A stretch of 5,620 nucleotides of DNA from Bacteroidales bacterium (GTDB lineage: Bacteria > Bacteroidota > Bacteroidia > Bacteroidales > UBA10428), in contig DAOUOU010000172.1 of the NCBI GenBank assembly GCA_030626465.1, positions 1-5,620 of the forward strand, in the 5' to 3' direction. The notes under the pieces are model-generated. The model saw only the letters and a program-made list of their open reading frames with translations. It was not told where the DNA came from and did not search any database. Both the position numbers and the translations under genes were made by a program. Positions 1-5,620 of the stretch are shown here, one piece after another (the stretch's first letter is position 1; each line of letters begins with the position of its first letter).

Positions 1-1715
1 AATTGCCATTCCATCAGGGATCCGTCATCTGCTATTCCCCGGATCACAAGTATATAATCGCCGGTAACATCTGCGGTGTAAAATTCAATATTTCTATGCT
101 GACCCGGATTTAATGGCAAGTCCGGTTGCCAGAACAAACAGTTTCTGAAATCCGGTATGTTCATCCTCTTATCAGAAGTATCATAGCCTGGGAATACAAT
201 ATTTTCCTGGTGTTCCAATCCCCTGTAGTCGAAAAAATAAGAATTTTCCGGAAGTTCGTAACCTGCCATATCTCCATCTTTCGATTCAATGTATACAATA
301 CCCCCATAGCTAATATCCCCTTTTATATACCTATCGTTCACAACCTCAATTTTGACTATTTTATCTGCCGGCAATGCCAATAATTTTTGATGATCCAGAA
401 CCGTTGTCCAATCCAGTAATATAAGTGGCTCATGCATGGCTATACCAGAATTTTTGTTTATTACCATAATCTCTGATCTGCCCTTTCTTTTCACCACGCT
501 AACACCCCTTATTAATTCATAAAATACTTCTTCAATATTTGGCAAAGAAATATACTTATCCATGTAAAGAGTATTATCAGGCAGACCAAAGAATGATAAA
601 AAAGATAAATCTTCCTGTTCAGGATGAAAGTCAGTATTGCTGTCAGGCAAATACCTTGTGTTAATTTGCGTATTAAGAATAATCCCTTCTGCTGTTTTCT
701 TTTCAAATCGACTTAATGTGAAAGGACTTCTAAAACTGATTTTCTTGGCAAGTGAAAAATCCCTGTCAATCAGAATTTCCACTTGTTTATTACCAACTGG
801 CATAGAATTAATATACAAATCATTCTGTTCATATAGTTCAGGCAGGTTGAATACAAATCTGCCATCTTTATTTACCGGTAATCCATAATAACCCGGTTCA
901 TCTCCCAAAATAGACAAATTCACATACGCCGCTACCGGTTCCCTGTTTTCTGCATCCAATACTCTTCCTGATAAAGTCAGGCCTCTGTATTCAGGATAAT
1001 AAATAGATTCATTGTCTTTTTTGCTGTAGGTTATTTCGTACTCAGTCTGTTGATAAGTATTGTATGCACCTTTGGTGATAACAGAAATGCAAAATATTTT
1101 GTCAGCAATCTTAACATCTCCGGGTACAAGCAAATCAACTTCAACTTTTTCCCTTCTGTCGTAGACATTTTTTGATAATTGACATTGAATGTTAAAAGGA
1201 TTAAAAAATAAGGTATTTGTTGAATTTTCAATCTTTTTCAGGTTGTTAATCCCTTCAGGTGCCAGCTTAGCTTTATAAGGATTTATTATTTTTAAGAGAC
1301 AGCCTCCGAATTTAGCTGCGGAAAAGTTTTGCATCCAATTCGTATAACATAGTAAAATATATTTCCCGGTTAGAATATCTTCCGGGATTGTAAAATATCC
1401 ATTGGTACCATCCGCATCAAGTAAATACTTCGCTTGTTTTACTGTATTTCCTTCAGCATTAAGCAGCTCAATATACACAACTTTGCTCTCCCAGTTTTCT
1501 TCAATATTCTTCTTTTCAGACCGGTAAATTTTAAACAATATCTTCTCCCCTACAGCATACATGTTTCTGTCTGTAAGAATCACCAGGGTCTCGTTAAAAT
1601 ATGGTTTTTCCGGATCTGCCTTCTCACCGGCCATAACCGGATTGGTTCCCATACCGCTGGATATGCTAAGCAATGCAATAAAAAAGTTAATGTATATGTT
1701 GCGATTCACTTTCAT
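1..1715 (-). CDS. Secreted MG2-like protein with TonB-plug-like domain (3' partial)
   Basis: I translated this frame by hand: it is open for 571 codons and leaves the window at position 1, so the C-terminus is missing. A signal peptide (MKVNRNIYINFFIALLSISS, possible cut after Val-Met-Ala29) has no lipobox Cys. Residues about 40-140 resemble the macroglobulin MG2 domain (ILTDRNMYAVGEKILFKIY; GYFTIPEDILTGKYILLCYT). Residues about 247-292 look like a carboxypeptidase-regulatory-like sandwich (LSGRVLDAENREPVAAYVNL; VNKDGRFVFNLPE). Residues about 394-481 resemble a TonB plug (EPLILLDWTTVL; IVKIEVVNDRYIKGDISYGG; IVYIESKDG). Near the edge, IPDFRNCLFWQPDL and IEFYTADVTGDYILVIRGI match the end region of this Bacteroidota family, so I expect a stop soon after the edge. 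No thioester motif (GCGEQ-like) is visible, so it is not a classical alpha-2-macroglobulin. By inference it is a periplasmic or surface accessory of the receptor; the function is unknown. Confidence 0.87.
   Translation of the reverse strand, partial: MKVNRNIYINFFIALLSISSGMGTNPVMAGEKADPEKPYFNETLVILTDRNMYAVGEKILFKIYRSEKKNIEENWESKVVYIELLNAEGNTVKQAKYLLDADGTNGYFTIPEDILTGKYILLCYTNWMQNFSAAKFGGCLLKIINPYKAKLAPEGINNLKKIENSTNTLFFNPFNIQCQLSKNVYDRREKVEVDLLVPGDVKIADKIFCISVITKGAYNTYQQTEYEITYSKKDNESIYYPEYRGLTLSGRVLDAENREPVAAYVNLSILGDEPGYYGLPVNKDGRFVFNLPELYEQNDLYINSMPVGNKQVEILIDRDFSLAKKISFRSPFTLSRFEKKTAEGIILNTQINTRYLPDSNTDFHPEQEDLSFLSFFGLPDNTLYMDKYISLPNIEEVFYELIRGVSVVKRKGRSEIMVINKNSGIAMHEPLILLDWTTVLDHQKLLALPADKIVKIEVVNDRYIKGDISYGGIVYIESKDGDMAGYELPENSYFFDYRGLEHQENIVFPGYDTSDKRMNIPDFRNCLFWQPDLPLNPGQHRNIEFYTADVTGDYILVIRGIADDGSLMEWQ
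273..536 (-). other. TonB-plug-like domain of the third protein
   Basis: Residues about 394-481 begin with IEEVFYELIRGVSVVKRKG and run through a PLILLDW strand, a L-P-A-D-K-I-V-K-I-E-V-V helix-strand, and Y-G-G-I-V-Y-I-E-S-K-D-G. These positions correspond to 'P-L-(I/V)-x-(I/L)-D-G-x-x', 'I-x-x-I-E-V-L-K' and 'G-V-(I/V)-x-I-x-T-K-x-G' of receptor plugs. The usual plug Asp-Gly is Asp-Trp here. No barrel strands follow in the visible part. Confidence 0.72.
1296..1598 (-). other. MG2-like (macroglobulin) region of the third protein
   Basis: Residues about 40-140 contain the typical opening strand pair 'TDR-x-x-Y-x-x-G-E-x-(I/L)-x-F' (TDRNMYAVGEKILFKIY), then VVYIELLNAEGNTVKQAKYL and DGTNGYFTIPEDILTGKYIL, the order seen in MG2 domains of bacterial macroglobulin-like proteins. 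Boundaries are estimates. Confidence 0.75.
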
Positions 1716-1716
1716 T
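1716..1716 (-). promoter_or_regulatory. 1-nt junction between lipoprotein and third gene; likely translational coupling
   Basis: The minus strand reads TGA-A-ATG: the lipoprotein stop and the next start are separated by one base. A ribosome ending the lipoprotein could re-initiate directly. This supports the ATG at 1715 as the true start of the third gene, since a signal peptide follows immediately and its reading frame is open from there to the window edge. Confidence 0.75.
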
Positions 1717-2877
1717 TCAATCCCAGAAATCTGGTTTTGTATTTGTCCCGAAGTCTAATGTGCAATCAAAACAGGGTTGATGTGTATAGCCATATCTTAT
1801 CTCATTGCCAACAGGAATAATATGAAGTAATATTGGTTCAGCAGGATTGGCTCCAAATCTTTCAACCAGTTGGCCTACTGTTAGCGTATCATACAAACAT
1901 GTGCTATTGAATATCCAGAAATCGAAAGTATTTTCCACCAGTATTCTCTTTTCCTGCACAGCCGAGGCATCAAAATACCCCAGTACAATCTCATCAGAAT
2001 CTGAACTATTGTAAATATTGCCTGATATCGTGACTGGTTGGCCTTCGTATAGTCCGCCTGTTTCCTGGCTCTGCAGTTTCAATTCATTCCAATAGTTAAA
2101 AGCTTTCCTTGAAAGAGAATATTGTTTTACCAGGAGACTGTATCTAATTTTCAATCTCTCGGTTTGATTGGAAACGTAATTCAAGGGTACCTTTCTCAGG
2201 TTATTTTCGTTCAGATCTGTTGTTGATTTGGTAAAAACCATGGGAACAGGTCTGGTTCCCCAGCATTCCCAGATATTATCTGTATAAGAATAGGCATCGA
2301 TCATACCATTATCGTAATAATGAGTGATCAAATGTTGGGCATGATATTCCCAGGTCTCTTCCATTTTCCATCTAAAATAGTTGTCAGTAGTACCAATGCC
2401 ATCCACATCAACAAAGAATTGAATTCCGTAATAAGTCAGATAAGGATCTCTTGTTTCTACTTTTTGCACCTCATAATAGAGATCCTTTACCGGAGGGCAG
2501 GGAAGTATTGTTTCGTAATCAGAGGCATACTCCTTTCCATTGCGGATTTTTATATTTAGTTTGTACATGTTACCCACAGCCAGGTATTGTTGTTCAATAT
2601 AACAACGGTACTTCCCTGATGAATACTCATCGTATCTGAAACTGTTCCCCATACTGTCTGATACCTCAATTATACAATCTCTTTCGGGAAGATGAGTTGG
2701 TTTGCTGTACGATGATGTCCGGGATATTTCAACATACTGATACCCTTCCTGATCAGTTATTGTACCGTTCACAACCAGAGCATTCTGAGTTTCTTCGATC
2801 TTTGGTACGAATTCCTCAATGCACCCGGTAAGCAGAACAGATACCGCCAATACTAATATTTTTCTATGTCCCGGCAT
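1717..2877 (-). CDS. DUF4249-type outer-membrane lipoprotein
   Basis: This complete 386-residue protein looks like a DUF4249 family member, a Bacteroidota family usually encoded next to TonB-dependent receptors; its biochemical role is unknown. It begins with a lipoprotein signal peptide (basic GHRK, hydrophobic ILVLAVSVL, lipobox L-T-G-C with Cys19). After the Cys comes IEEFVP, an acidic start that may act as a surface-export signal. Family-like features follow in order: ALVVNGTITDQEGYQYVEIS near residue 33, an aromatic stretch with FRWKMEETWEYHAQ and a W-E-C-W pair in the middle, YSLLVKQYSLSRKAFNYWNE, QPVTISGNIYN, and a C-terminal CFDC (Cys369, Cys372) leading to NTKPDFWD. The start at 2877 fits because the signal peptide begins at once and the receptor stops 6 nt upstream. 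By inference it is a ligand-binding partner of the receptor. The family call rests on remembered patterns, not on a search. Confidence 0.88.
   Translation of the reverse strand: MPGHRKILVLAVSVLLTGCIEEFVPKIEETQNALVVNGTITDQEGYQYVEISRTSSYSKPTHLPERDCIIEVSDSMGNSFRYDEYSSGKYRCYIEQQYLAVGNMYKLNIKIRNGKEYASDYETILPCPPVKDLYYEVQKVETRDPYLTYYGIQFFVDVDGIGTTDNYFRWKMEETWEYHAQHLITHYYDNGMIDAYSYTDNIWECWGTRPVPMVFTKSTTDLNENNLRKVPLNYVSNQTERLKIRYSLLVKQYSLSRKAFNYWNELKLQSQETGGLYEGQPVTISGNIYNSSDSDEIVLGYFDASAVQEKRILVENTFDFWIFNSTCLYDTLTVGQLVERFGANPAEPILLHIIPVGNEIRYGYTHQPCFDCTLDFGTNTKPDFWD
2821..2835 (-). other. Lipobox of the DUF4249 lipoprotein (LLTGC)
   Basis: Codons 15-19 read L-L-T-G-C, a good signal peptidase II site. 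Cys19 would be lipidated and become the mature N-terminus. The following I-E-E has two acidic residues close to the Cys, like the export signals described for surface lipoproteins of Bacteroidota, though the match is loose. Confidence 0.85.
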
Positions 2878-2883
2878 ATTTCA
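2878..2883 (-). promoter_or_regulatory. 6-nt junction between receptor and lipoprotein genes; no Shine-Dalgarno site
   Basis: On the minus strand the receptor stop TAA is followed by TGAAAT and then the ATG of the lipoprotein gene. The upstream bases are A/T-rich, with no GGAGG-like motif close to the start, as is usual in Bacteroidota. There is no room for a promoter or terminator, so the second gene is read from the same transcript and may be coupled by ribosome re-initiation. Confidence 0.7.
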
Positions 2884-5620
2884 TTAATTGCTAACATAAT
2901 TCCCCAATTTAAAATTCCACGATACAGTTATGATAGGAGTACCAAAAACAGATAATTTATAAGCCTGTATATTTCCATCTTCCGATTGAAAAAATACCGA
3001 ATAGGCGTTTCTCCTTCCTGTCATATTATAAACATTTATCATCCAGTAACTATGTGCAAATTTTCTTTTCTTGAGGTTGCCTTCAATAATCAAAGACATA
3101 TCAATTCTGAAGTAATCAGGGATCCTGTATTTATTTCTTTCCGAATACTGGATATATTCCAGATCGTCGATGTAATAAACAGATACCGGATAAGTAATCG
3201 GCCTCCCTGTACTATATACGAGATTTGCACTCCAGCTTATCCTGCGACTTATTTTATAATTTGTTACCAGGTTCAGTGCATGCGGCTTATCATAATTGGC
3301 CGGATAGCTTTTACCGGAATTTATTTTGTCCCAGTAGTTTTTACCATCAACCTTCACCAGTGATCTGGAGTAGGAATACGATAACCAGCCTGTAAACTTC
3401 CCGGTGTTTTTCTTCATCATCAATTCGAATCCGTAGGCAGTCTGCTTGCCCTGCAAAACCTGTGTTTCAATGTTATTTCCGGAAATAAAACTGGCTCCAT
3501 CCTTGTATTCAACAATATTATGTATTTTCTTGAAAAAAAATTCCGATGACAGACTGATACTCTTTTCAGGTATATCCTTGTAATATCCCAGGGTAAATTG
3601 ATCGCTGTAAAGAGGTTTAATATGATAATCACACAATTTCCATTGATCGGTAGGAGAAATAGCAATGGTATTGCTAAGCATAAACAAATATTGTCTCATG
3701 CGGTTATAAGAAAACTTTAACGAACTGTTTGTTCCTGTTCTGTAATTGATTGTACCCCGAAATTCTGGTCCGGAATAAAACTTAATTAATTCCCCGCTTT
3801 TAAAATTCAATGAGTCTGAGATATAGGGTTCCTCTTTTGGAACATCAGGATCATAGTTATAAACTGTTCCCGGTCCAATGAATCCATACAAGCTATATCT
3901 TATTCCTGCATACAGTGTTATTCTTGGCGATATTCTGAATTCATCAGAAAAATACAAGGCAGCTTCTATAGCATTCTCTTTGCCCAGATGCATCTCTTTT
4001 CTATCAGATTCAGGTCCGAGTGGTGATACTGTTCCACGGTTCAAATCATAATAAATTCCTGTAATTCCGTAATTGAGTGTATGGTTCTGTGCCGGAATCC
4101 AGGTAAAATCACTGGTCAATTCATAGTGGTTAATTTTGTAATGATGATCATAAGCTTCCTGAATACTACTACTGTCGGATGTATAAAAACTATAGCTACC
4201 AAATACAAAAGCAATATCAGCAGACTGTTTGGAGTTAAAACGATGACGCCAGTTAAGGGATGCACCGTAATTTGAGTATTCATAGAAATTAGTGGAAGAA
4301 AGAGCAAACTTATCATGACTATAATACCCAAATGCTTTAATCAGATTTTTTTCATTGGCTTGAATGTTTACATTTCCTGTAAAGTCATAAAAAAGTGCAT
4401 TACTCTTTTTCAATTCAGGATCTTCCAGCTGTCGCAAAATCCAGTTTGAATAGGTAGATCTTGCACTAAGGACAAATGAACTCTGTTCCTTAATTATTGG
4501 GCCTTCTATTGCCAAATGTCCTGTTATCGGACTTATACCTCCACGTGCTGTGAAATTTTTCTTATTGCCCTGCCGAGTAGTAATATCGAAAATTGAAGCC
4601 ATACGCCCTCCGTATTTTGCAGGAATACTGCTTTTATACATTGAGAAGTCCTGTACAATATCCGGGCTAAATGAAGAAAAGAAGCCAAAAAGATGCGAAG
4701 TGTTGTATACCGGTACTTTATTAATATAGAACATATTCTGATCGGCGGAACTACCCCTGACATTGAATCCTGACGACCCCTCACCAACACTTTGTACCCC
4801 CGGAAGCATTTTGGCCACCTTAATAATATCCTTCTCACCAAGCACAACCGGTATTTCCTTTATGGTTTTTATGGAAATCCTTTCAAATCCCATTTGTGTC
4901 CCGCGTACATGATGAAAACGATCTGCCGTAACAGTCACCTCGCTGATTGGGATCAATCCCTTTTCCAAATCAATATCCAGATAACCTGACGAGTACACCT
5001 GAAGAATATGATTTTTATCTTTTCTCCCGAGACTTTGAAAACGAATACTGTATTTGCCCGGTTTAAGGACAAGCTCGAATCGACCGTCTACATCTGTAAC
5101 AAAACCTTTTTCCAGTTCGTCAACGTAAATTGTAGCTCCAATCAGAGGTTCACCCGTTTCTTTGTCTTTGAGTGTACCATTTATATTGGCCAGTTTCCCG
5201 ATATATCCGTCTTCCCTGTTGCCAACTATTAGTGTGGAGATATCGCGTGATTTTCTGCCTTCAATATATTTTCTTTCTGCCTGTGTCAATTCCTGGTCTT
5301 CCTGAATAGCTTCATCAAGAATATGATTATTTTGCTGAATAGTATAATCAGGCAGAGTTGTAATAAAATTTACTCCCGAAAAAATAAAAATATTATTGTT
5401 CCCGTCGATGTGGAAATTGATACCCGTACCAGAAAAACATTGTAATAATACCTGTTTCAACGCCATGTTATTTTCGGTTGACTTAACCATTATCTTATCT
5501 GTAAGTTGTATAGGATAAAAGAACCGGACTTTGTATTCTTTTTCAATACTATCTGCAAATTGCGGGAATGGAACAGTATTATAATCGCCGGAGATCAGAA
5601 TATCCTGCGCTATGATCAGC
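2884..5620 (-). CDS. TonB-dependent outer-membrane receptor with STN and carboxypeptidase-regulatory-like domains (5' partial)
   Basis: This is a TonB-dependent transporter of the outer membrane; 911 codons are visible and the start is off the right edge. An ATG at 5490 exists, but the frame stays open from there to 5619 and encodes the first half of an STN domain, so 5490 is an internal methionine. In visible numbering (residue 1 = codon at 5619) the order is: STN domain about 18-80, a polar linker rich in Q/N and acidic residues about 85-135, a carboxypeptidase-D-regulatory-like domain about 143-220 (ETGEPLIGATIYV, then VTDVDGRFEL), a plug about 248-351 (MLPGVQSVGEGSSGFNVRGS, AKYGGRMASIFDITTRQG), and a beta-barrel about 352-911 ending near TPIITVSWNFKLG. 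This layout is a common Bacteroidota receptor type. STN domains usually contact a FecR-like anti-sigma factor, so regulation by an ECF sigma system is likely but unseen. The stop is TAA, 6 nt before the lipoprotein gene. The substrate is unknown; I see no SusC-specific signature. Confidence 0.95.
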   Translation of the reverse strand, partial: LIIAQDILISGDYNTVPFPQFADSIEKEYKVRFFYPIQLTDKIMVKSTENNMALKQVLLQCFSGTGINFHIDGNNNIFIFSGVNFITTLPDYTIQQNNHILDEAIQEDQELTQAERKYIEGRKSRDISTLIVGNREDGYIGKLANINGTLKDKETGEPLIGATIYVDELEKGFVTDVDGRFELVLKPGKYSIRFQSLGRKDKNHILQVYSSGYLDIDLEKGLIPISEVTVTADRFHHVRGTQMGFERISIKTIKEIPVVLGEKDIIKVAKMLPGVQSVGEGSSGFNVRGSSADQNMFYINKVPVYNTSHLFGFFSSFSPDIVQDFSMYKSSIPAKYGGRMASIFDITTRQGNKKNFTARGGISPITGHLAIEGPIIKEQSSFVLSARSTYSNWILRQLEDPELKKSNALFYDFTGNVNIQANEKNLIKAFGYYSHDKFALSSTNFYEYSNYGASLNWRHRFNSKQSADIAFVFGSYSFYTSDSSSIQEAYDHHYKINHYELTSDFTWIPAQNHTLNYGITGIYYDLNRGTVSPLGPESDRKEMHLGKENAIEAALYFSDEFRISPRITLYAGIRYSLYGFIGPGTVYNYDPDVPKEEPYISDSLNFKSGELIKFYSGPEFRGTINYRTGTNSSLKFSYNRMRQYLFMLSNTIAISPTDQWKLCDYHIKPLYSDQFTLGYYKDIPEKSISLSSEFFFKKIHNIVEYKDGASFISGNNIETQVLQGKQTAYGFELMMKKNTGKFTGWLSYSYSRSLVKVDGKNYWDKINSGKSYPANYDKPHALNLVTNYKISRRISWSANLVYSTGRPITYPVSVYYIDDLEYIQYSERNKYRIPDYFRIDMSLIIEGNLKKRKFAHSYWMINVYNMTGRRNAYSVFFQSEDGNIQAYKLSVFGTPIITVSWNFKLGNYVSN
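4567..4878 (-). other. TonB receptor plug domain
   Basis: Visible residues about 248-351 form the plug that closes the barrel. Supporting motifs are EIPVVLGEKDIIKVAKMLPG, the G-F-N-V-R-G-S strand, YINKVPVYNTSHLFGFFSS, and the closing A-K-Y-G-G-R-M-A-S-I-F-D-I segment. The barrel begins right after. Boundaries are estimates. Confidence 0.92.
4960..5193 (-). other. Carboxypeptidase-D-regulatory-like (beta-sandwich) domain of the receptor
   Basis: Visible residues about 143-220 carry the usual pattern of this periplasmic beta-sandwich: NINGTLKDKETGEPLIGAT, a 'G-x-V-T-D-x-D-G-R-F-x-L' turn, then KPGKYSIRFQSLG. The domain is found ahead of the plug in most Bacteroidota TonB receptors. Its exact role is not settled. 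Boundaries are estimates. Confidence 0.88.
5380..5568 (-). other. STN (secretin/TonB short N-terminal) domain of the receptor
   Basis: Visible residues about 18-80 read as an STN fold: FPQFADSIEKEYKVRFFYP, then a segment with ALKQVLLQCFSGTGINF and a final strand NNNIFIFSG. The pattern (short helix, strand, 'alkqvL..lf.gtgi.f', strand) is that of STN domains in signal-transducing TonB receptors and secretins. The domain lies in the periplasm and would touch a FecR-type protein. The residues before it (LIIAQDI) may be the end of the signal peptide. Domain edges are estimated by eye. Confidence 0.85.

Noticed and set aside
126..383. Plus-strand open frame of 85 codons
   Set aside because: It lies entirely opposite the third minus-strand gene, whose frame has clear domain motifs; the plus-strand protein has no recognisable motif and is a shadow.
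1..1715. Functional alpha-2-macroglobulin-like protease trap
   Set aside because: Only an MG2-like region is present; no thioester motif or bait region is visible, and a plug-like domain follows instead.
1434..1820. Plus-strand open frame of 128 codons across the junction of the lipoprotein and third genes
   Set aside because: It is antisense to two genes with strong family features, including a signal peptide; no sign of real coding on this strand.
2986..3363. Plus-strand open frame of 125 codons
   Set aside because: It is antisense to the receptor barrel and has no motif; an incidental open frame.
3533..3540. Run of eight A (eight T on the coding strand) inside the receptor gene, as a possible phase-variation site
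   Set aside because: The frame is intact through it (Phe-Phe-Phe-Lys-Lys), a single 8-base run is common in AT-rich genes, and one sequence shows no length variation.
4533..4847. Minus-strand open frame of 104 codons in another frame
   Set aside because: It overlaps the receptor plug, which is clearly coded in the frame of the long gene.
2884..5620. SusC/SusD polysaccharide utilisation locus
   Set aside because: The neighbour is DUF4249-like, not SusD-like, the receptor has an STN domain and lacks SusC hallmarks that I could recognise, and no carbohydrate enzyme is in the window.
1..5620. CRISPR arrays, tRNA or rRNA genes, insertion sequences, terminators
   Set aside because: Nearly every base is covered by the three coding frames, and I saw no regular repeats, no inverted repeats with target duplications, no tRNA-like sequence and no hairpin followed by a T run between genes.

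Overview
The window looks like a piece of a Bacteroidota chromosome (Bacteroidales or Marinilabiliales-like is my best guess, by inference). The evidence is the low-to-moderate GC content, genes without Shine-Dalgarno sites, a TonB-dependent receptor carrying both an STN and a carboxypeptidase-regulatory-like domain, and a DUF4249-type lipoprotein beside it. Those last two families are characteristic of this phylum.

All coding is on the minus strand, and three genes fill the window with almost no intergenic DNA. Read in the direction of transcription (right to left) they are: (1) a TonB-dependent outer-membrane receptor from the right edge to 2884, whose 5' end lies outside the window; (2) a complete 386-residue DUF4249 lipoprotein at 2877..1717; (3) a secreted protein with an N-terminal macroglobulin (MG2)-like region, a beta-sandwich middle domain and a TonB-plug-like domain, starting at 1715 and running off the left edge with 571 codons visible. 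The junctions are 6 nt and 1 nt, so this is very probably one operon with coupled translation. Its promoter lies beyond position 5620 and its terminator before position 1.

By inference, the receptor forms the TonB-energised outer-membrane channel, the DUF4249 lipoprotein is a membrane-anchored partner that may sit at the cell surface and help bind ligand, and the third protein is an exported accessory with a plug-like domain but no barrel within the visible part. The STN domain suggests FecI/FecR-type surface signalling, but no sigma or anti-sigma gene is inside the window. The substrate cannot be told from the sequence. I see no RNA genes, mobile elements, CRISPR arrays or long repeats.
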